Source of the DNA: Sabethes cyaneus
Taxonomy: Eukaryota; Arthropoda; Insecta; Diptera; Culicidae
DNA: 64,000 nucleotides
Assembly (NCBI RefSeq): GCF_943734655.1
Contig: NC_071355.1
Span: 237,054,027-237,118,026, forward strand
Direction of reading: 5' to 3'
Position 1 is the first letter of the stretch. Every line of letters begins with the position of its first letter. Shown here in pieces: positions 11,019 through 22,259 of the stretch. The notes under the pieces were generated by a model. The model worked only from the letters and a program-made list of their open reading frames with translations, was not told the DNA's origin and ran no database searches. The translations under genes and the position numbers were made by a program.

Positions 11019-12060
11019 GCTATTAAATTTGCGTTTCCTGTAATGTACAATAGCATTGCTTTAGTCATCATATCATTCATAATTGCATCTCAGTGATTGC
11101 AGACAGGGTGCCGAAGACCCTATTATTACCCTTTACTATTTGCGTAAATATTTTGTTACTATTTGCGTGACGGAATTATCGTTCTCAAATGATCGATACC
11201 GCTATTTTAATACCAATTAGTATTGTTACTAAGTTACTTGATACTTTTGGATTAAGTTTTCGGTACCAGCAGCATTGAACAATATTGTCCGTTCCCAGTA
11301 CGCATTTTGATTGGAAAAATATTCCAACTGCCCGACGAAAAAGAAAACTCAACAAAATGTTTAAAAAAAAACTCGATTTAAACTATCGCCGCGGCTACGC
11401 AGTGTTTTATGCTGCTTAAAAACGCAAATAAACGATGGCAAAGCATACCAATGCTGAGCACACTCTAATCGCCTTACGGTTTCACCAAGCAAACCATCCA
11501 CTCGAGGATGCGAACCTTTCCCGTACATGGGAAGTTAATTTTAATTTTCTCACTTAAAGAAACATAATTATTTAAACATTCCTGCAAATCTATCTGAATC
11601 CTTCTCTCCCGGGAGAACGCGATTCCAATATGGCGCACGCACACGAACGTGGCCAATTTCAACATCAATATACACAGGAAGTTTATTTTGATTTTCCCGC
11701 TCGAGGGGACATAATTGTTTAAACATTCCAGCAAATTTATCTGAATCCTTCTCTCCCAGGAGAACGCGATTCCAATTTGAACATTTGCAACATTTAAATA
11801 ACAGGAATAAAATTGATGCAACAGCCGCCATTGCAGAAACCAGGCAGCTACGAACAGATCACATCAAGAAACGAGCATCTAGCCGCTCTAAACGCTGCCG
11901 CAGTCACAGCCAAGAACACGCCAAAACCGATGGGAAAAATACCACCGAACTGACCAGCTTTCCTTCCTTTTTGGGAAGACCTAATTTACATTAGGAATTT
12001 CCAACGAGGGTAAATATGGCTGCAGCAATACTTACTTTTTAGGAGCAGGATTTGCGCCAA
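11019..12060 (-). other. 5' leader of gypsy element 1
   Basis: This is the untranslated leader between the 5' LTR and gag on the minus strand. It contains a partial tandem duplication of about 150 bp and no convincing gene. The first bases beside the LTR (12060 downward) form the presumed primer-binding site. Confidence 0.65.
11525..11790. repeat. Two ~150-bp tandem repeats in the gypsy 1 leader
   Basis: A block running from GGAAGTTAATTTTAATTTT to GAGAACGCGATTCCAAT recurs about 150 bp downstream with scattered substitutions. Both copies share ATCTGAATCCTTCTCTCCC. Repeats in this position are known to have regulatory or insulator roles in some gypsy elements; any such role here is inference. 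Confidence 0.75.
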
Positions 12061-12467
12061 TGTCGTGTACTACAGAGCGTTTCTTCATTTTCGGCCGTCT
12101 GCTAAGACTTCACTCCAATGACTGGCGTTTATCGCTGAAGCGAGAAATGGTCTTACTCAACCGAATTCTCTGCTCTGCGAGTGTGAGTGAGCATTTCCAA
12201 ATATTTACTCACACTCTAGCTGCTTCGGCATTGGCATAACGAATTTCAAGCCTTTGACTGTGCAACCGAGTATTTCAAACTTCTCTCTTCTCTTTTGCGC
12301 TACATGCGAGAAGCGAGGCGATTCAATTTTTTTTCTCTTTTTTTTTGCGATTTGTGTAATGCTGTTCCCTGCAAGGAACAGATGAAAGTTTAGGTTTGTG
12401 ATGACACTGGGGTAAATAGTTATTTATTTTTTTCTTTAATTCCTTTCTATAATATGCATCTCCTACA
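12061..12467 (-). repeat. 5' LTR of gypsy element 1
   Basis: This is the partner of 3603-4008. The copies are the same apart from one T in an oligo-T run, as far as I could compare by eye. It is followed on the plus strand by TSD CGACC at 12468-12472 and then by the R1 endonuclease sequence. Confidence 0.93.
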
Positions 12468-12622
12468 CGACCCTTGTCGATTACCCAGTTTGCGCCGCCC
12501 TGGGGGTCCCGGCAGGGATCCGCGATAATGGCAATATCGCATCCCGTTTCGGCTGCCGTTTGCCAAAGCAACTCCTGTGCCGTCTCACAGTGGTTCAGGT
12601 TAATCTGTATAACCTGCACCAT
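12468..12622 (-). pseudogene. R1 copy A ORF2: N-terminus
   Basis: This fragment encodes the start of the R1 endonuclease. It begins with ATG at 12622 (MVQVIQINLNHC) and continues to DPQGGANWVIDKG, where the gypsy LTR cuts it. The QINLNHC block is the first conserved endonuclease motif, and the cut frame resumes at 3602. Confidence 0.85.
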
Positions 12623-12639
12623 TATCGTTGCAAAGCCCT

Positions 12640-13860
12640 CCTATAAGCCGCACACAGTGGGCCACCTGTGGCATGCTTATTTCCCGCTTCGGCTGTGCAG
12701 AGCAAGCACCTGGGGGGATTGCTACATCTCCTGGCGAAGTGGCCATCTTCGCCGCACCGCCTGTACAGCATAGACCGATCGGGGGCCTTAGACTTGCCTG
12801 CCCGATGGCCAAAGCCCATACACCTGAAACAGCGTTCGATACACCGTTTCGACGCAAGTCTACAGACTGATCAGCCCACCCTAATTTTGCCAGACGCCAA
12901 CATTTTGTTGGCGATTGCCTCTGGCACGTTTAAGGTTGCGGTTTGCATATTTCCATATGCCTTCCGCAACCGGATGTCTGCGAGTGCCACATCAACATTA
13001 AGCTGATCCCGCAGAGCATCCTTCAGATCAACTGCCGTCGTAATCTCGTCGAGGTTTTTACACTCGACAAGAACACGCTGCGACAGCGCCTTGACCTAGC
13101 CCGCTTCGCCCAGGGACTGCGCAACCAGTTGCCTGTAATTCGAGCTCTGGACCGTTGGGTCCTTTTTGAACACGACGAGCATACCCCCGGCCTGGGTTCG
13201 GCGGGTCTTCACTACGTTGGCTTCAAGCTCCTGCAACTTGGGGTCCACCCGAACCTTACGCAGGTCAGCGTACGACAGATTACCTGTCAGCTTCACTACT
13301 AAGACGTCACTCTTATGGACACGCCTTGGCTTTGGCTCTGCAGCCGCAGCCTCATTCGGTTTCGGCCTAGGCGTAAACCCTAACCACCCGCCAGTCGTCA
13401 TCCCCGGTCCCGGCAGCACCGTCCGGGACCGCCTCCGCGTGTTCGCTGGTAGAGGCCACCAGCGTTGGTCCACGGTCGGGCGTAGCCGCCTTGCGCTTGG
13501 CAAGCGGCGTACGCACGTGACTAGGCATGGCCACAGCCTTAGCGGCTATGACCCGAGCTTCGGCGGTTTCGCATCGCTGCAGAAGCTCCTGCCTCTCCAC
13601 CTCGGCAGCTATGACGGTAGAGCGGAGGCTCACCGCCAGCTTTTTAATGTCGAGGTGGACATTTGACCTCGAGTTGATGAACGAGTACAACTCGTCCACC
13701 AACCTTGCTACTGGCTGGAGGAAGCCCAACTCTCGCCCCAAGAGGATGCACCACGTCCTCCGTTGACATTTTCCTACCGCTGTCCCCCGCCCTCTTGGCT
13801 GAGCTCGCAGCGGTAGCCACCGGCGTTCTAACTGGGGTGTTAGACTTTGGTGGAGTCAAC
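12640..13860 (-). pseudogene. R1 copy A ORF1 (zinc-knuckle protein)
   Basis: ORF1 of R1-type elements encodes a nucleic-acid-binding protein that forms RNA-protein particles. Here it is spread over three or more frames between about 13860 and 12640, so several indels have accumulated. The N-terminal part contains KRAGDSGRKMS and Pro/Ala-rich segments. The middle has the conserved VVFKKDPTVQSSNYRQLV segment. The C-terminus has the cysteine knuckles GEDGHFARRC and PPRCLLC. One expected Cys appears as Tyr (MLYRRC). ORF2 begins just downstream at 12622. Confidence 0.78.
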
Positions 13861-14836
13861 TTTCTTTTCGGTATCGCCCCGATTTCGACAGACTTCCCTT
13901 CTTGGGTTGCGCCCCCGGTAACAGGGGGCTACCTGTCTTTGCCGGCGCTGATCTCGCCAGCTTACTACTTTTGGCAGATATCATTTTTGCCTCCAGTAGC
14001 ACCCGCATTCGTGTCCTCGGCACAAATTTTTAAAAAAATTTCCATGCTTATGGGTCCTAACTCTAGGCCGCTATCTCCGCTCGTATTGTGTAGTCGCCTT
14101 AACGATCCCATGGTGATCTATGCAAGCAGTGAGGCAATGGCTAGGGACACTCCCCCCTACCCTTCATAGGGGCAGGGATGTCAGTATCCGATCAGCGTTA
14201 GTCAGGAATGTATCATCTGAGCCTACACCACCGCAGTTTGACGTGAGTGACGAGCTTTGAACGTACCTAGAGGCCAGCCACGGTTTTAACGGGACGGAAG
14301 ACAGTTGTACCATTAGTCTACTCGCCGTTTCGGGAAGGTACCACCCTTCTTTACCTAAGATAGTAGAATAGCATAGCTGCCAGCCCTATAGCGCCGAATC
14401 CAAACGTTTTTTCCCGCCCGTCCAGTACACCATAATTAGGATCTTCCTGGAACCGATCCTAATGTGCCCACGGCACTCCTGACCCGGCTTTTTCGTTTAA
14501 AGTCCTGAGCTCTAACAGGACACTACGGCGTCCGCAGCTGGCTTATAGGAGTTGAGCCCCGCTCGCCTCTTTACATCACTGCGCCACGCTACCCGCAAGC
14601 ACAACGTGCCCCTCTTTCCCTGTCAGCACACAACTGAGGGTGTAACCAAAGACTGGTATTTGGTCGACCCTAGGCCCAGTTGCGTCCCGGTCGGCACCGC
14701 GTGGAGGTAGGGATAAGAGTTCCCGCTCCCATCTTATTGGCTACATGGAGTCGCGCAAAGTCGAATGCGGTTTTGTTCGGCACCATAACCTCGCTGGGTT
14801 AGGGCCTTCACGGGCCTCCAAAAGCTGAAAGCTGAA
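13861..14836 (-). other. Probable 5' UTR of R1 copy A
   Basis: This GC-rich, non-coding stretch lies between the ORF1 start and the abrupt beginning of R1 copy B at about 14837. Its position fits the 5' leader of copy A. No other gene is visible. Confidence 0.5.
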
Positions 14837-16329
14837 ACCAGTTTGGTTGCCTCCGACCCCGTACGGTCAATCGAATGATGTCCTCATTCCGGTTACGAAT
14901 GAGGAACTCATCATAATTGCCAGGGGTTTAAAAACGAAGAAAGCGCCCGGTCCTGACGGGATTCCGAACGGGGCACTCAAAGTGGCAATCCAAACATATC
15001 CCGATATGTTTAGAGAGACGCTTCAGAATTGCCTAGAGGTATACGAATTTTCAGACAAATGGAAAGTCCAAAGATTGGTACTGCTGCCAAAGCCGGGGAA
15101 ACCGCCTGGTCGTACATGCCAATTTGCCTATTGGACACGTCAGGCAAATTGCTAGAGCTGGTAATCCTAAACAGGCTGACGGCTGTTGGCGAAAAGTGAT
15201 GTCGGACTGGCAAGCTCGCAGTTTGGCTTCCGTAAGAAGTTAACTGTAGACGCCATAAAGTCCGTGGTGGAGAGGGCCGAGAAGCCTATGAAACGGAAAA
15301 GACGAGGCGACAGGTATTGTGCCATAGTCACAATCGATGTCAAAAACGCCTTTAACAGCGCTAACTGGGGTGCAATCGCTGCATAGGATGAGGGTACCGG
15401 ACCATCTATGCAGGTTGCTTAAAAGTTACTTCGAGAACCGGACACTAGTGTACGACACGGCGGATGGGGCGAAAAGCCCGATTTTCGACCCCACGCTCTG
15501 GAATGCCATGTACGATGGGGTGCTGAGGCTCGAACTACCCACTGGGGTCGGGATCACTGGCTTCGCCGATGATGTCGTCCTTACATTGCACAGCGGTTTG
15601 ATTGCTCTGGAATCGTGAACGTTTTCGGAAATATTTCTGTATATCAATAGGCGCAACGACTGGTGGTTAGCATTAGTTCGGAACTTAAACACAGGTGATG
15701 ATCAGCAACCGCAAGTCGGCCTTAGAGTCCAAAATAATCGTTGGAGGACAGGTGATTGTCTTCAAACGAAGTGTGAAGTACCTGGGTGTTATGGCAGACA
15801 CCAGGTTGAACTTCACCAGCCATGATGTGGATTATGCTTGTGGTAAAGCATCAACGGCGGTTACTGCGCTGTCCAAGATCATGCCGAACGGCTACAGTCC
15901 TAGCAGCAGTAAGAGACGCCCGTTGGCCAGCGTTGCCATGTCGGTGCTACGGTATGGTGCACCGGCATGGGGCCCGGCTTTGGAGAGTAAGCGCAATCAG
16001 GCATGTCTGAACAAGATATTCAGGCTGTTGACATTGCGCGTTGCGTGCGGCTACCGTACCACATCGTTGGATGCGATTGGGGTTATTGCAGCCATGAATC
16101 CCCAATTGCATACTTCTAGGTGAGGGCATTGAGTGCCATAGGCAGAGGAACGTCAGGGGCGCTAGGGACAGAGTTAGGTTTGACTCTATTAGGCGTTGAC
16201 AGGCGGAATGGGATTACACCGATCACGGCAGGTGGACCCATAGGCAGATCCAGAACATATTGTCCTGGATCGGTAAAGACATGGTGAGGTAAACTTTTTC
16301 CTTACCCAGTTTCTGTCGGGACATGGATG
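14837..16329 (+). pseudogene. R1-clade copy B, 5'-truncated ORF2
   Basis: A second R1 copy on the plus strand starts abruptly inside ORF2 and faces copy A head to head. It shows ARGLKTKKAPGPDGIPN, RLVLLPKPGKPPG, SSQFGFRKKLTVDAI, CAIVTIDVKNAFNSANW, the catalytic block GITGFADDVVLTLHS, KYLGVMADTRLNFTSH, and LNKIFRLLTLRVACGYR. Stops and frameshifts occur near 15165, 15386 and 15618. At 16329 it is cut in the motif QFLSGHGC by the mdg1-like element. It resumes at 23194 for only about 14 bases before other sequence begins. Confidence 0.83.
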
Positions 16330-16682
16330 TGTAACATCTTAAATGTTTTGAGGTGCTTTGATGATTCTCTGGCACAGCAGCACTAGCTGCTAATAAAACG
16401 TGTGTTCTTTGTTACGGTTAAAACACAACTGACTTTATTCAATATTTGATTTACAAAGTTTCACTGAGTGTAACGAGACTCCAAAAATGTTCTGTTCCCA
16501 CGTTAGTGTCTATAGTGGCTGTGTTATTGGAGAAGGCTTTTCCCATGGGACTATGCTCATGGTAAAATGCTGTGTATCAGAATTTAGAAGCATATGATAT
16601 TATTTAAAAGTGTTGCGCGTGGATTCGAGGAACCACGTAATTCAATTTGTGTCTGGTGCAAGGTAGGGTTAATTCTGCCACA
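16330..16682 (-). repeat. 3' LTR of gypsy element 2
   Basis: This direct repeat matches 22841-23193 and on the plus strand runs from TGTAACATC to CTGCCACA. Differences seen are GATGATTC versus GATGGTTC, GGCTGTG versus GGCAGTG, and ATGGTAAA versus ATGGGAAA. Confidence 0.93.
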
Positions 16683-16912
16683 CCTACCCCGTTTAGGGAG
16701 AACAACGTAATGTAATGGATTGTTCAGTTCTTTAATTATTTGGGAACTAACATTGTTAGAGTCTTCACAAATTTAGTAACTTTTTTGTTTTTACAATGTG
16801 TTTCTTCTTTCTTTTGTTTTATTTTTGTATATATACGTGTCATTCCTCCTCCTTTCGGAAAGTTTTTTTTTTTTTTTTTTGTAAGTGAGAAAAGAAAGGA
16901 TGGAAAATAAAA
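16683..16912 (-). other. 3' untranslated part of gypsy element 2
   Basis: This short stretch runs from the pol stop to the 3' LTR. It includes a long A-run on the minus strand near 16864-16880 and the polypurine tract at the LTR edge. Confidence 0.6.
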
Positions 16913-19900
16913 CTAAACTTTAACCAATCGTGATTTATGAACCCCTTGTTTTCTGTTATTATTGTCTGAAATGATAGCATTGGAAATTGAGGTTTCTACT
17001 ACTTTGAATGGTCCACTATAAATTTGTTCGAGTTTATGGTTGTTTACATTTTTCAAATAAACCATGTCGTTTGGCTGTATAATTGTAGGATTTATATTCT
17101 TGTTCATTGTCTCTGTTCTTTTATGTTTTATTTTATCTATTTCGTTCATAATGTGCTTGTTTATTGTTTGTAATCTAAATTTTAATTCTTTCTCGTATGC
17201 CTCTAAATTATACAGTGGAGCTATTTCTACGCTATTGCAAAATTCAAATGTATTCACTTTACGGCCAAAAATTATTTCGAAAGGTGCATACCCATGATCG
17301 GTATTAGGTGTCGTATTATAATAAAAATTATAGTAGGGCAGCCAGACATCCCAATCACTGTGAACATTGTTTACGAAAATCCTTAAGTATTCGTTTAAAC
17401 ACTTATGGTTTCGTTCCAATGCTCCGATTGTTTGCGGATGATAAGCGGCTGCAAAGGTATGATTTATTTGCAATAGTTTGCATACTTCATCGAAAACACC
17501 TCTATACTCTGTTCCTTGATCAGTTTTTATACTTCTCACAGGACCGAATACCAGAATGCAATTTTCGACTACGGCTTTTGCGACTGTTTCTGCAGATTTA
17601 TTTGGTATCGGCACAGTTATGACGTATTTTGATAAGTCACACTGCATGGTAACCGCGTATCGGTTTCCTTTTTCTGTTAACGTAAAAGGGCCGACAGTAT
17701 CAATAGATACTACGTCGAATGGTTTATGGGGGGTTGTCGTTTTTACTACTTCTGTTGCGACTGGTGTGGCATGTTTATTAAGCTTACAAAGGTCACATGC
17801 CTTAACATAGTTTGATATAGTTGTTTTCATATTTCTCCATGAATATATTGGTTTAATTTTCTTATATAATCGGTTTATACCTACATGTCCACCGATAGGA
17901 CTATCATGATAATATTTGAGGATTCGATTGATTTCCTCTTGTGTACTTACTATAACAGGCCTTTCGTAAATAATAATGGTAACGTTTTTAAGGTAAGTGT
18001 TACCAATTTTCTTGAATAAATTGACGTCAATATAACTAAATAGTAAATCATTTTTCGCAATTGCTAATTTTCTGGGAATTGATCTTCCAGTATAATGCAT
18101 TTTACTTCCGGGAGTAATTACTCTACCGGGGTCGGTTTTCCGACCTGGAGCTCCATTTTCAATTAGATTAAATATCTGCTTTATAACAGCTTGTTTATTT
18201 TGCTCGTTAGTTAAATTGAGAGCAGGTCCTAGGACCTTATTCTTCTTAAAATTTTTATTATTAATGACTAAAACTAAACCCTTTGCGTTTGATTGTATGA
18301 GTGATAATTTTGGTAAATTGAATGCTTCTGTTCCACTGATGGCGTCGATCACATGGAGTTGATCAGGCTCCTGAATCGGGACATCATCAGTTCTACTATT
18401 GATTTTTCGCTTTAACATGGATCGCGTAATTACATACATGTTTTTCAAGGCTTCTGAGGTAATTTGTATACGCGATAAGGCATCTGAAATGACATTAGAA
18501 TGACCTTTTATGTACTCTACTGTGAAATTATATTCCTCTAAATCGAGTCTCATTCGCACAAGTTTCGAGGAAGGATTTCGCATGCTGAACAGGTAGACGA
18601 GTGGTCTATGATCCGTTCGCACAATAAACTTTCTTCCATAAAGATATGGACGGAAATAAGTTACGGCCCAGTGGATTGCTGTTAGCTCCTGCTCTATGGT
18701 GGACTTATTGGCTTCACCTTTAGTGAATGCTTTGCTGGCATATGCAATAGGTAGCTCTATTCCACCATGATTCTGAGCCAGCACGGCTCCACAGGCGATT
18801 TTAGACGCGTCAGTTGTCAAAACAAACTCTTTTGAAAAATCAGGAAATTTTAATATAGTTGGTGACATCAATTTTTGTTTTAAAGTATCGAATGCTCGTT
18901 GGCACTCAATACTCCAGTTAAATGGAACATTTTTCTTTAGTAATCCATTTAAGGGGCCTGCTATTGTAGCAAAGTCCTTAATAAATCTTCTGTAGTAGTT
19001 AGCGAACGCTACAAATCTGCGTGTTTCATCTGCATTACTTGGTACAGGAAAGTTTTGTATAACATGAAACTTGCTTTTATCGGGCTGTACCCCATATTCT
19101 GAAATATGATGTCCAAGAAAAGTTACTTCACCTTTGAAAAAATTACATTTTGAAGGATTCAATTTTAAATTACAAAATCTCAGTCTTTCAAAAACTTTAC
19201 TAAGATTATGTAGATGATGTTTAATTGAACAACCGATAACAATAATGTCATCGATGTATAGAAAAGCGCACTCCGCGGGTAATCCGCTTAATGCTATCGA
19301 CATCATTCTTTGGAAGCTGTTTGGGCTTATATTCAGCCCAAACGGCAGTCGATTGAATTCATAATGGCCGGAATTGGATGAGAAAGCTGTATACTTCTTG
19401 CTTTCTTCTGAAAGGGGGATTTGATGAAAACCCGACGCTAAGTCGAGTGTTGAAAAGTATTTCGCCCTTCCCAATTGATCCAATATTTCGTCTATTCTGG
19501 GAAGCGGAAATTTGTCCGGTAAAATCCTTTTATTTAATTGGCGGAAATCAATTACTAACCGCCAATTCTTGGGACCACTTGTCGATTTTTTAGGGACCAA
19601 AAGAATTGGTGAATTATACGGAGAATATGAATTTTGTATAATTTGATCCTTAAACATTTTATTTATTTGAAGATTTATCTCGTCTTTTTGTGCCTCAGGT
19701 ATTCTGTAATTTTTTATGTACACTGGGGTTGGGGTATTTAAATGTATTTGTTGCTCGTAAAAATTATTTGTAGTCAGCTGATCATTTCCAAGGTTAAAAA
19801 TGTCGCTAAATTGACAACACAAATGTTCGACTTTATTTCTCAGTTTTGGATCACAATGATGCAATCGTAAATTATCAAGAAGTTCTTGTTGCCTATTACT

Positions 19901-20553
19901 TGATTGACTTACATCATTCGCATGAATATTGAAACATTTTAAAGGAATAATTTGCGGTGAAAAATCATTTGGAATAAAAATTGTATCTTCGGTAGTGTTG
20001 ATAAATCGCACAAAAGTGTGGTCCTTATCTATAATTGAGTTAGCATAATGAACTCCTGGGTATAACTGATTAGCTATAACTACACTATCTTCTAATAGAT
20101 ATGGTACGCTTATTTCGTGAATTATTTCACACCTAGGTGGAATCACTCGCGCATTTCTGGATTTGTTTTCTATTGGTATTGATACAGTGGTTTCATTTAT
20201 TTGAAAGGTAAGAAGCCATGTATTATAATCTATACAGCATTTATTTTTCGTGAAAAAGTCTCTTCCCAAAATTCCATCAGTTGGAATGGGGAAGCTACTA
20301 TCCACTACTTGAAATGATTGATTTATTAACGAAAAATCATTAAAATATATATTAGTATTTGTCTTACCTAAGGTATGTACAGAATTGGCGCCAATACCAT
20401 TGAGAATACATTTTTCATTTGGATATATTTGATGGGTTGCTCGTAGCTTATTCAATTTTATTAATGAAATATCCGATCCACAATCCACTAGAAGTGTGCA
20501 TGGCAGATCGGAGAATTCTAGTATTAAATTTATAAAATTTGTTGAGGTTAAAT
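16913..20553 (-). CDS. gypsy 2 Pol (protease, RT, RNase H, integrase)
   Basis: This is an uninterrupted polyprotein of roughly 1200 residues. The protease active site reads LLVDCGSDISLI, with Cys in place of the usual Ser or Thr after Asp. The RT shows NWRLVIDFRQLN, KYFSTLDLASGFHQIPL and the catalytic FLYIDDIIVIG. RNase H starts at LTTDASKIACGAVLAQ. Integrase has the zinc domain (HDSPIGGHVGINRL ... CDLCKLNKH) and D, D, E in SIDTVGPFT, IKTDQGTEYRG and GALERNHKC. There is no ATG at the start: the frame overlaps the gag stop region in the -1 phase, so translation as Gag-Pol by frameshifting is expected. The 5' limit given is approximate. Confidence 0.9.
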
Positions 20554-21852
20554 TTAACGAGAGGATTGATTTGGATGCTGTCCTAAAAAATTTTGTCCAG
20601 AACTTGCGAAATGTTGTCCCAAAAAATTTTGTTCAGGACTTGCTAAATGCTGATGGGCCGCTGCCATTTGTTGTTGGTTTCGTAATTGTGCAAGATTCTG
20701 CAGCTGTTGAGGTATTTGCTGCTGTTGGGATTCATTTCCCTGTACATAATATGTAGCGGCTGGGTTCGAATGGCGTGATCTATGGCCAAAATTATTTTGA
20801 AATTGGCGTGGTATATATCGCCAATTTTCACCGGATCTATTATTTAAGTAGTTTCGACCTGCAGAGTAATTATTTCCTCCTCTGCGCCCACGATAAGAAC
20901 GAGTATTCATTCCTCGTCCTCTCGATGTGTTGTTTCCAACACTGGCATTGCATTTCGACTTTTTCGTCCCTATAATTTGAGCACTATTCGAAGCGCTGGG
21001 AGAACTTTCGTTCTCTTGAAATTTTTGAATTGCTTCATGTATTGTACTAAAAGTACCTGCTTTTAGCATAATTTTTGTTATATCATTAGATGTTCCTGCT
21101 GTCAGGGAATCTACACCGCTTTTCGTTGCCATTTTATCGGCTACTTCAGCTGGTATTTTTTCGTTAATATACACCCTCTTTAGTTGTTGGGTTAACTTCT
21201 CTATATTATTACAAAAAGATTCTGACGATTCTTTTTGCTGCACATTCTTCAATTTCGCTAATATATTGCTAGAGGTCAGTTTACTGGCACAGTTAATTTT
21301 CACTGCGGCCAGTAACTGCTGAAGTGTTTGATTGTCTCCGATTGAATTTCGCGCGTAATCTGTTAATCTAGTTTTTACGAAACGTAATACTTGATTTTGA
21401 GCTGCTTGAACTATTTCAGGAGTGGCACCATTGTTGGCGTTTTCGACAATTTCGTTAAACAACTCTACTGAATCTATAAATGCATCTAATTTCTCGGGCT
21501 CGCCCGAATATTTTTCTATTAAAGATGTACCTATTTTTATATCAACGTTGGCCATTTTAGAACGAATTTTTGATTTAATTTTGTTTATGAAAATGATTGC
21601 GTAGACAAGTGAAGGAATAGTGATTTTATGATTACTTGCCCATTCGAGCTTTGCTGTAATTATTAGATAAATATTACTATATAATTCTCTTGTTGTTTTA
21701 AGCAGAAACGTCAGTTTTTGTGAGTCTAAATTATGTTCTATCTCACTTAGCTTATCAATAATTTTTTCGTAGAGCTCTTTAACTCGCTCTAGTTTTAATG
21801 TTAGCGTAATTTTCCTGTATTTTCTGTACGGTTGTTTTTTTAGATTTGTCAA
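20554..21852 (-). CDS. gypsy 2 Gag
   Basis: This structural protein has an open frame of 432 codons. The frame has no ATG in its first 99 codons and opens with TTG at 21852; the first ATG is at 21555 (MANVDIKIG). Either that ATG or an upstream non-AUG or spliced start is used. The N-terminal part is Lys/Leu-rich and helical, and the middle resembles a capsid. The C-terminus is rich in Arg-Gly (SRGRGMNTRSYRGRRGG) and then Gln, with no zinc knuckle; I recall basic, knuckle-less Gags in mdg1/412-type elements. It ends with TAA at 20554, overlapping pol. Confidence 0.82.
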   Translation of the reverse strand: MTNLKKQPYRKYRKITLTLKLERVKELYEKIIDKLSEIEHNLDSQKLTFLLKTTRELYSNIYLIITAKLEWASNHKITIPSLVYAIIFINKIKSKIRSKMANVDIKIGTSLIEKYSGEPEKLDAFIDSVELFNEIVENANNGATPEIVQAAQNQVLRFVKTRLTDYARNSIGDNQTLQQLLAAVKINCASKLTSSNILAKLKNVQQKESSESFCNNIEKLTQQLKRVYINEKIPAEVADKMATKSGVDSLTAGTSNDITKIMLKAGTFSTIHEAIQKFQENESSPSASNSAQIIGTKKSKCNASVGNNTSRGRGMNTRSYRGRRGGNNYSAGRNYLNNRSGENWRYIPRQFQNNFGHRSRHSNPAATYYVQGNESQQQQIPQQLQNLAQLRNQQQMAAAHQHLASPEQNFLGQHFASSGQNFLGQHPNQSSR

Positions 21853-22259
21853 AATGTTATTTAATGTTCTTATATAGATTCGTCAATGCTAAATTTTATT
21901 TCTTCTATTGTCATTTGTAAAAACAAACAAAACACTTGATTGCTTTATCACTTACATAAAATGGTGTGGCAGGGTCAGTAGGTGCTCCTTAACGGTCTGT
22001 GCAACTAGCAGTCATTCATTGTTGCGAAACTAACTCCCAGGCACAGTTAACAGGTGCTCCCTAGTGGCGTGTGCGGTTGTTGCGGGCGGAGGGTTTTTAC
22101 TTTTGTTGTTGCACTATTGCGGCCGGTACGGTAACTAAAATTTGATTATCCAGCACTTTGGTTTTACTGGTCGGAGAGTTTTGTGTGTTGAATTTTTCAT
22201 GGTCACTCAAAAATTGGTTTTGTTTTTGCTGCACTTTTGCGTGCGGTCTGTACTGCAAC

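Larger units (their letters stand above)
3603..12467 (-). mobile_element. Ty3/gypsy element 1, split by a DNA element
   Basis: This 8865-bp LTR retrotransposon on the minus strand has LTRs of 406 and 407 bp, TSD CGACC, a gag gene (11018-9810) and a protease-RT-RNase H-integrase pol (9560-4639). Next to the 3' LTR is a purine-rich tract, GGGAGAGAGGGAG, as expected for plus-strand priming. The sequence after the 5' LTR, TTGGCGCAAATCC, is the likely primer-binding site, but I cannot name the tRNA. The two LTRs differ only by one T in a homopolymer where I compared them, so the insertion is young. Pol is broken by the 7236-8766 element. The K02A2.6/Mag-like look of the RNase H and integrase is an impression, not a tested placement. 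Confidence 0.93.
916..14836 (-). mobile_element. R1-clade non-LTR retrotransposon, copy A (split)
   Basis: This nearly full-length R1-like retrotransposon lies on the minus strand. Reading from the right it has a 5' leader (about 14836-13861), an ORF1 with zinc knuckles (about 13860-12640), an ORF2 with endonuclease, reverse transcriptase and C-terminal domain (12622-1017 with interruptions), and a short 3' tail ending at a T-run near 916. A gypsy element with TSD CGACC interrupts the endonuclease at 3603-12467, and a 430-bp TIR element interrupts the RT region at 1991-2420. Joining across the gypsy element restores the endonuclease frame exactly. Frameshifts elsewhere show that the copy is inactive. 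The clade call rests on the CPRF-type C-terminus and the ORF1 knuckle pattern. Confidence 0.82.
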
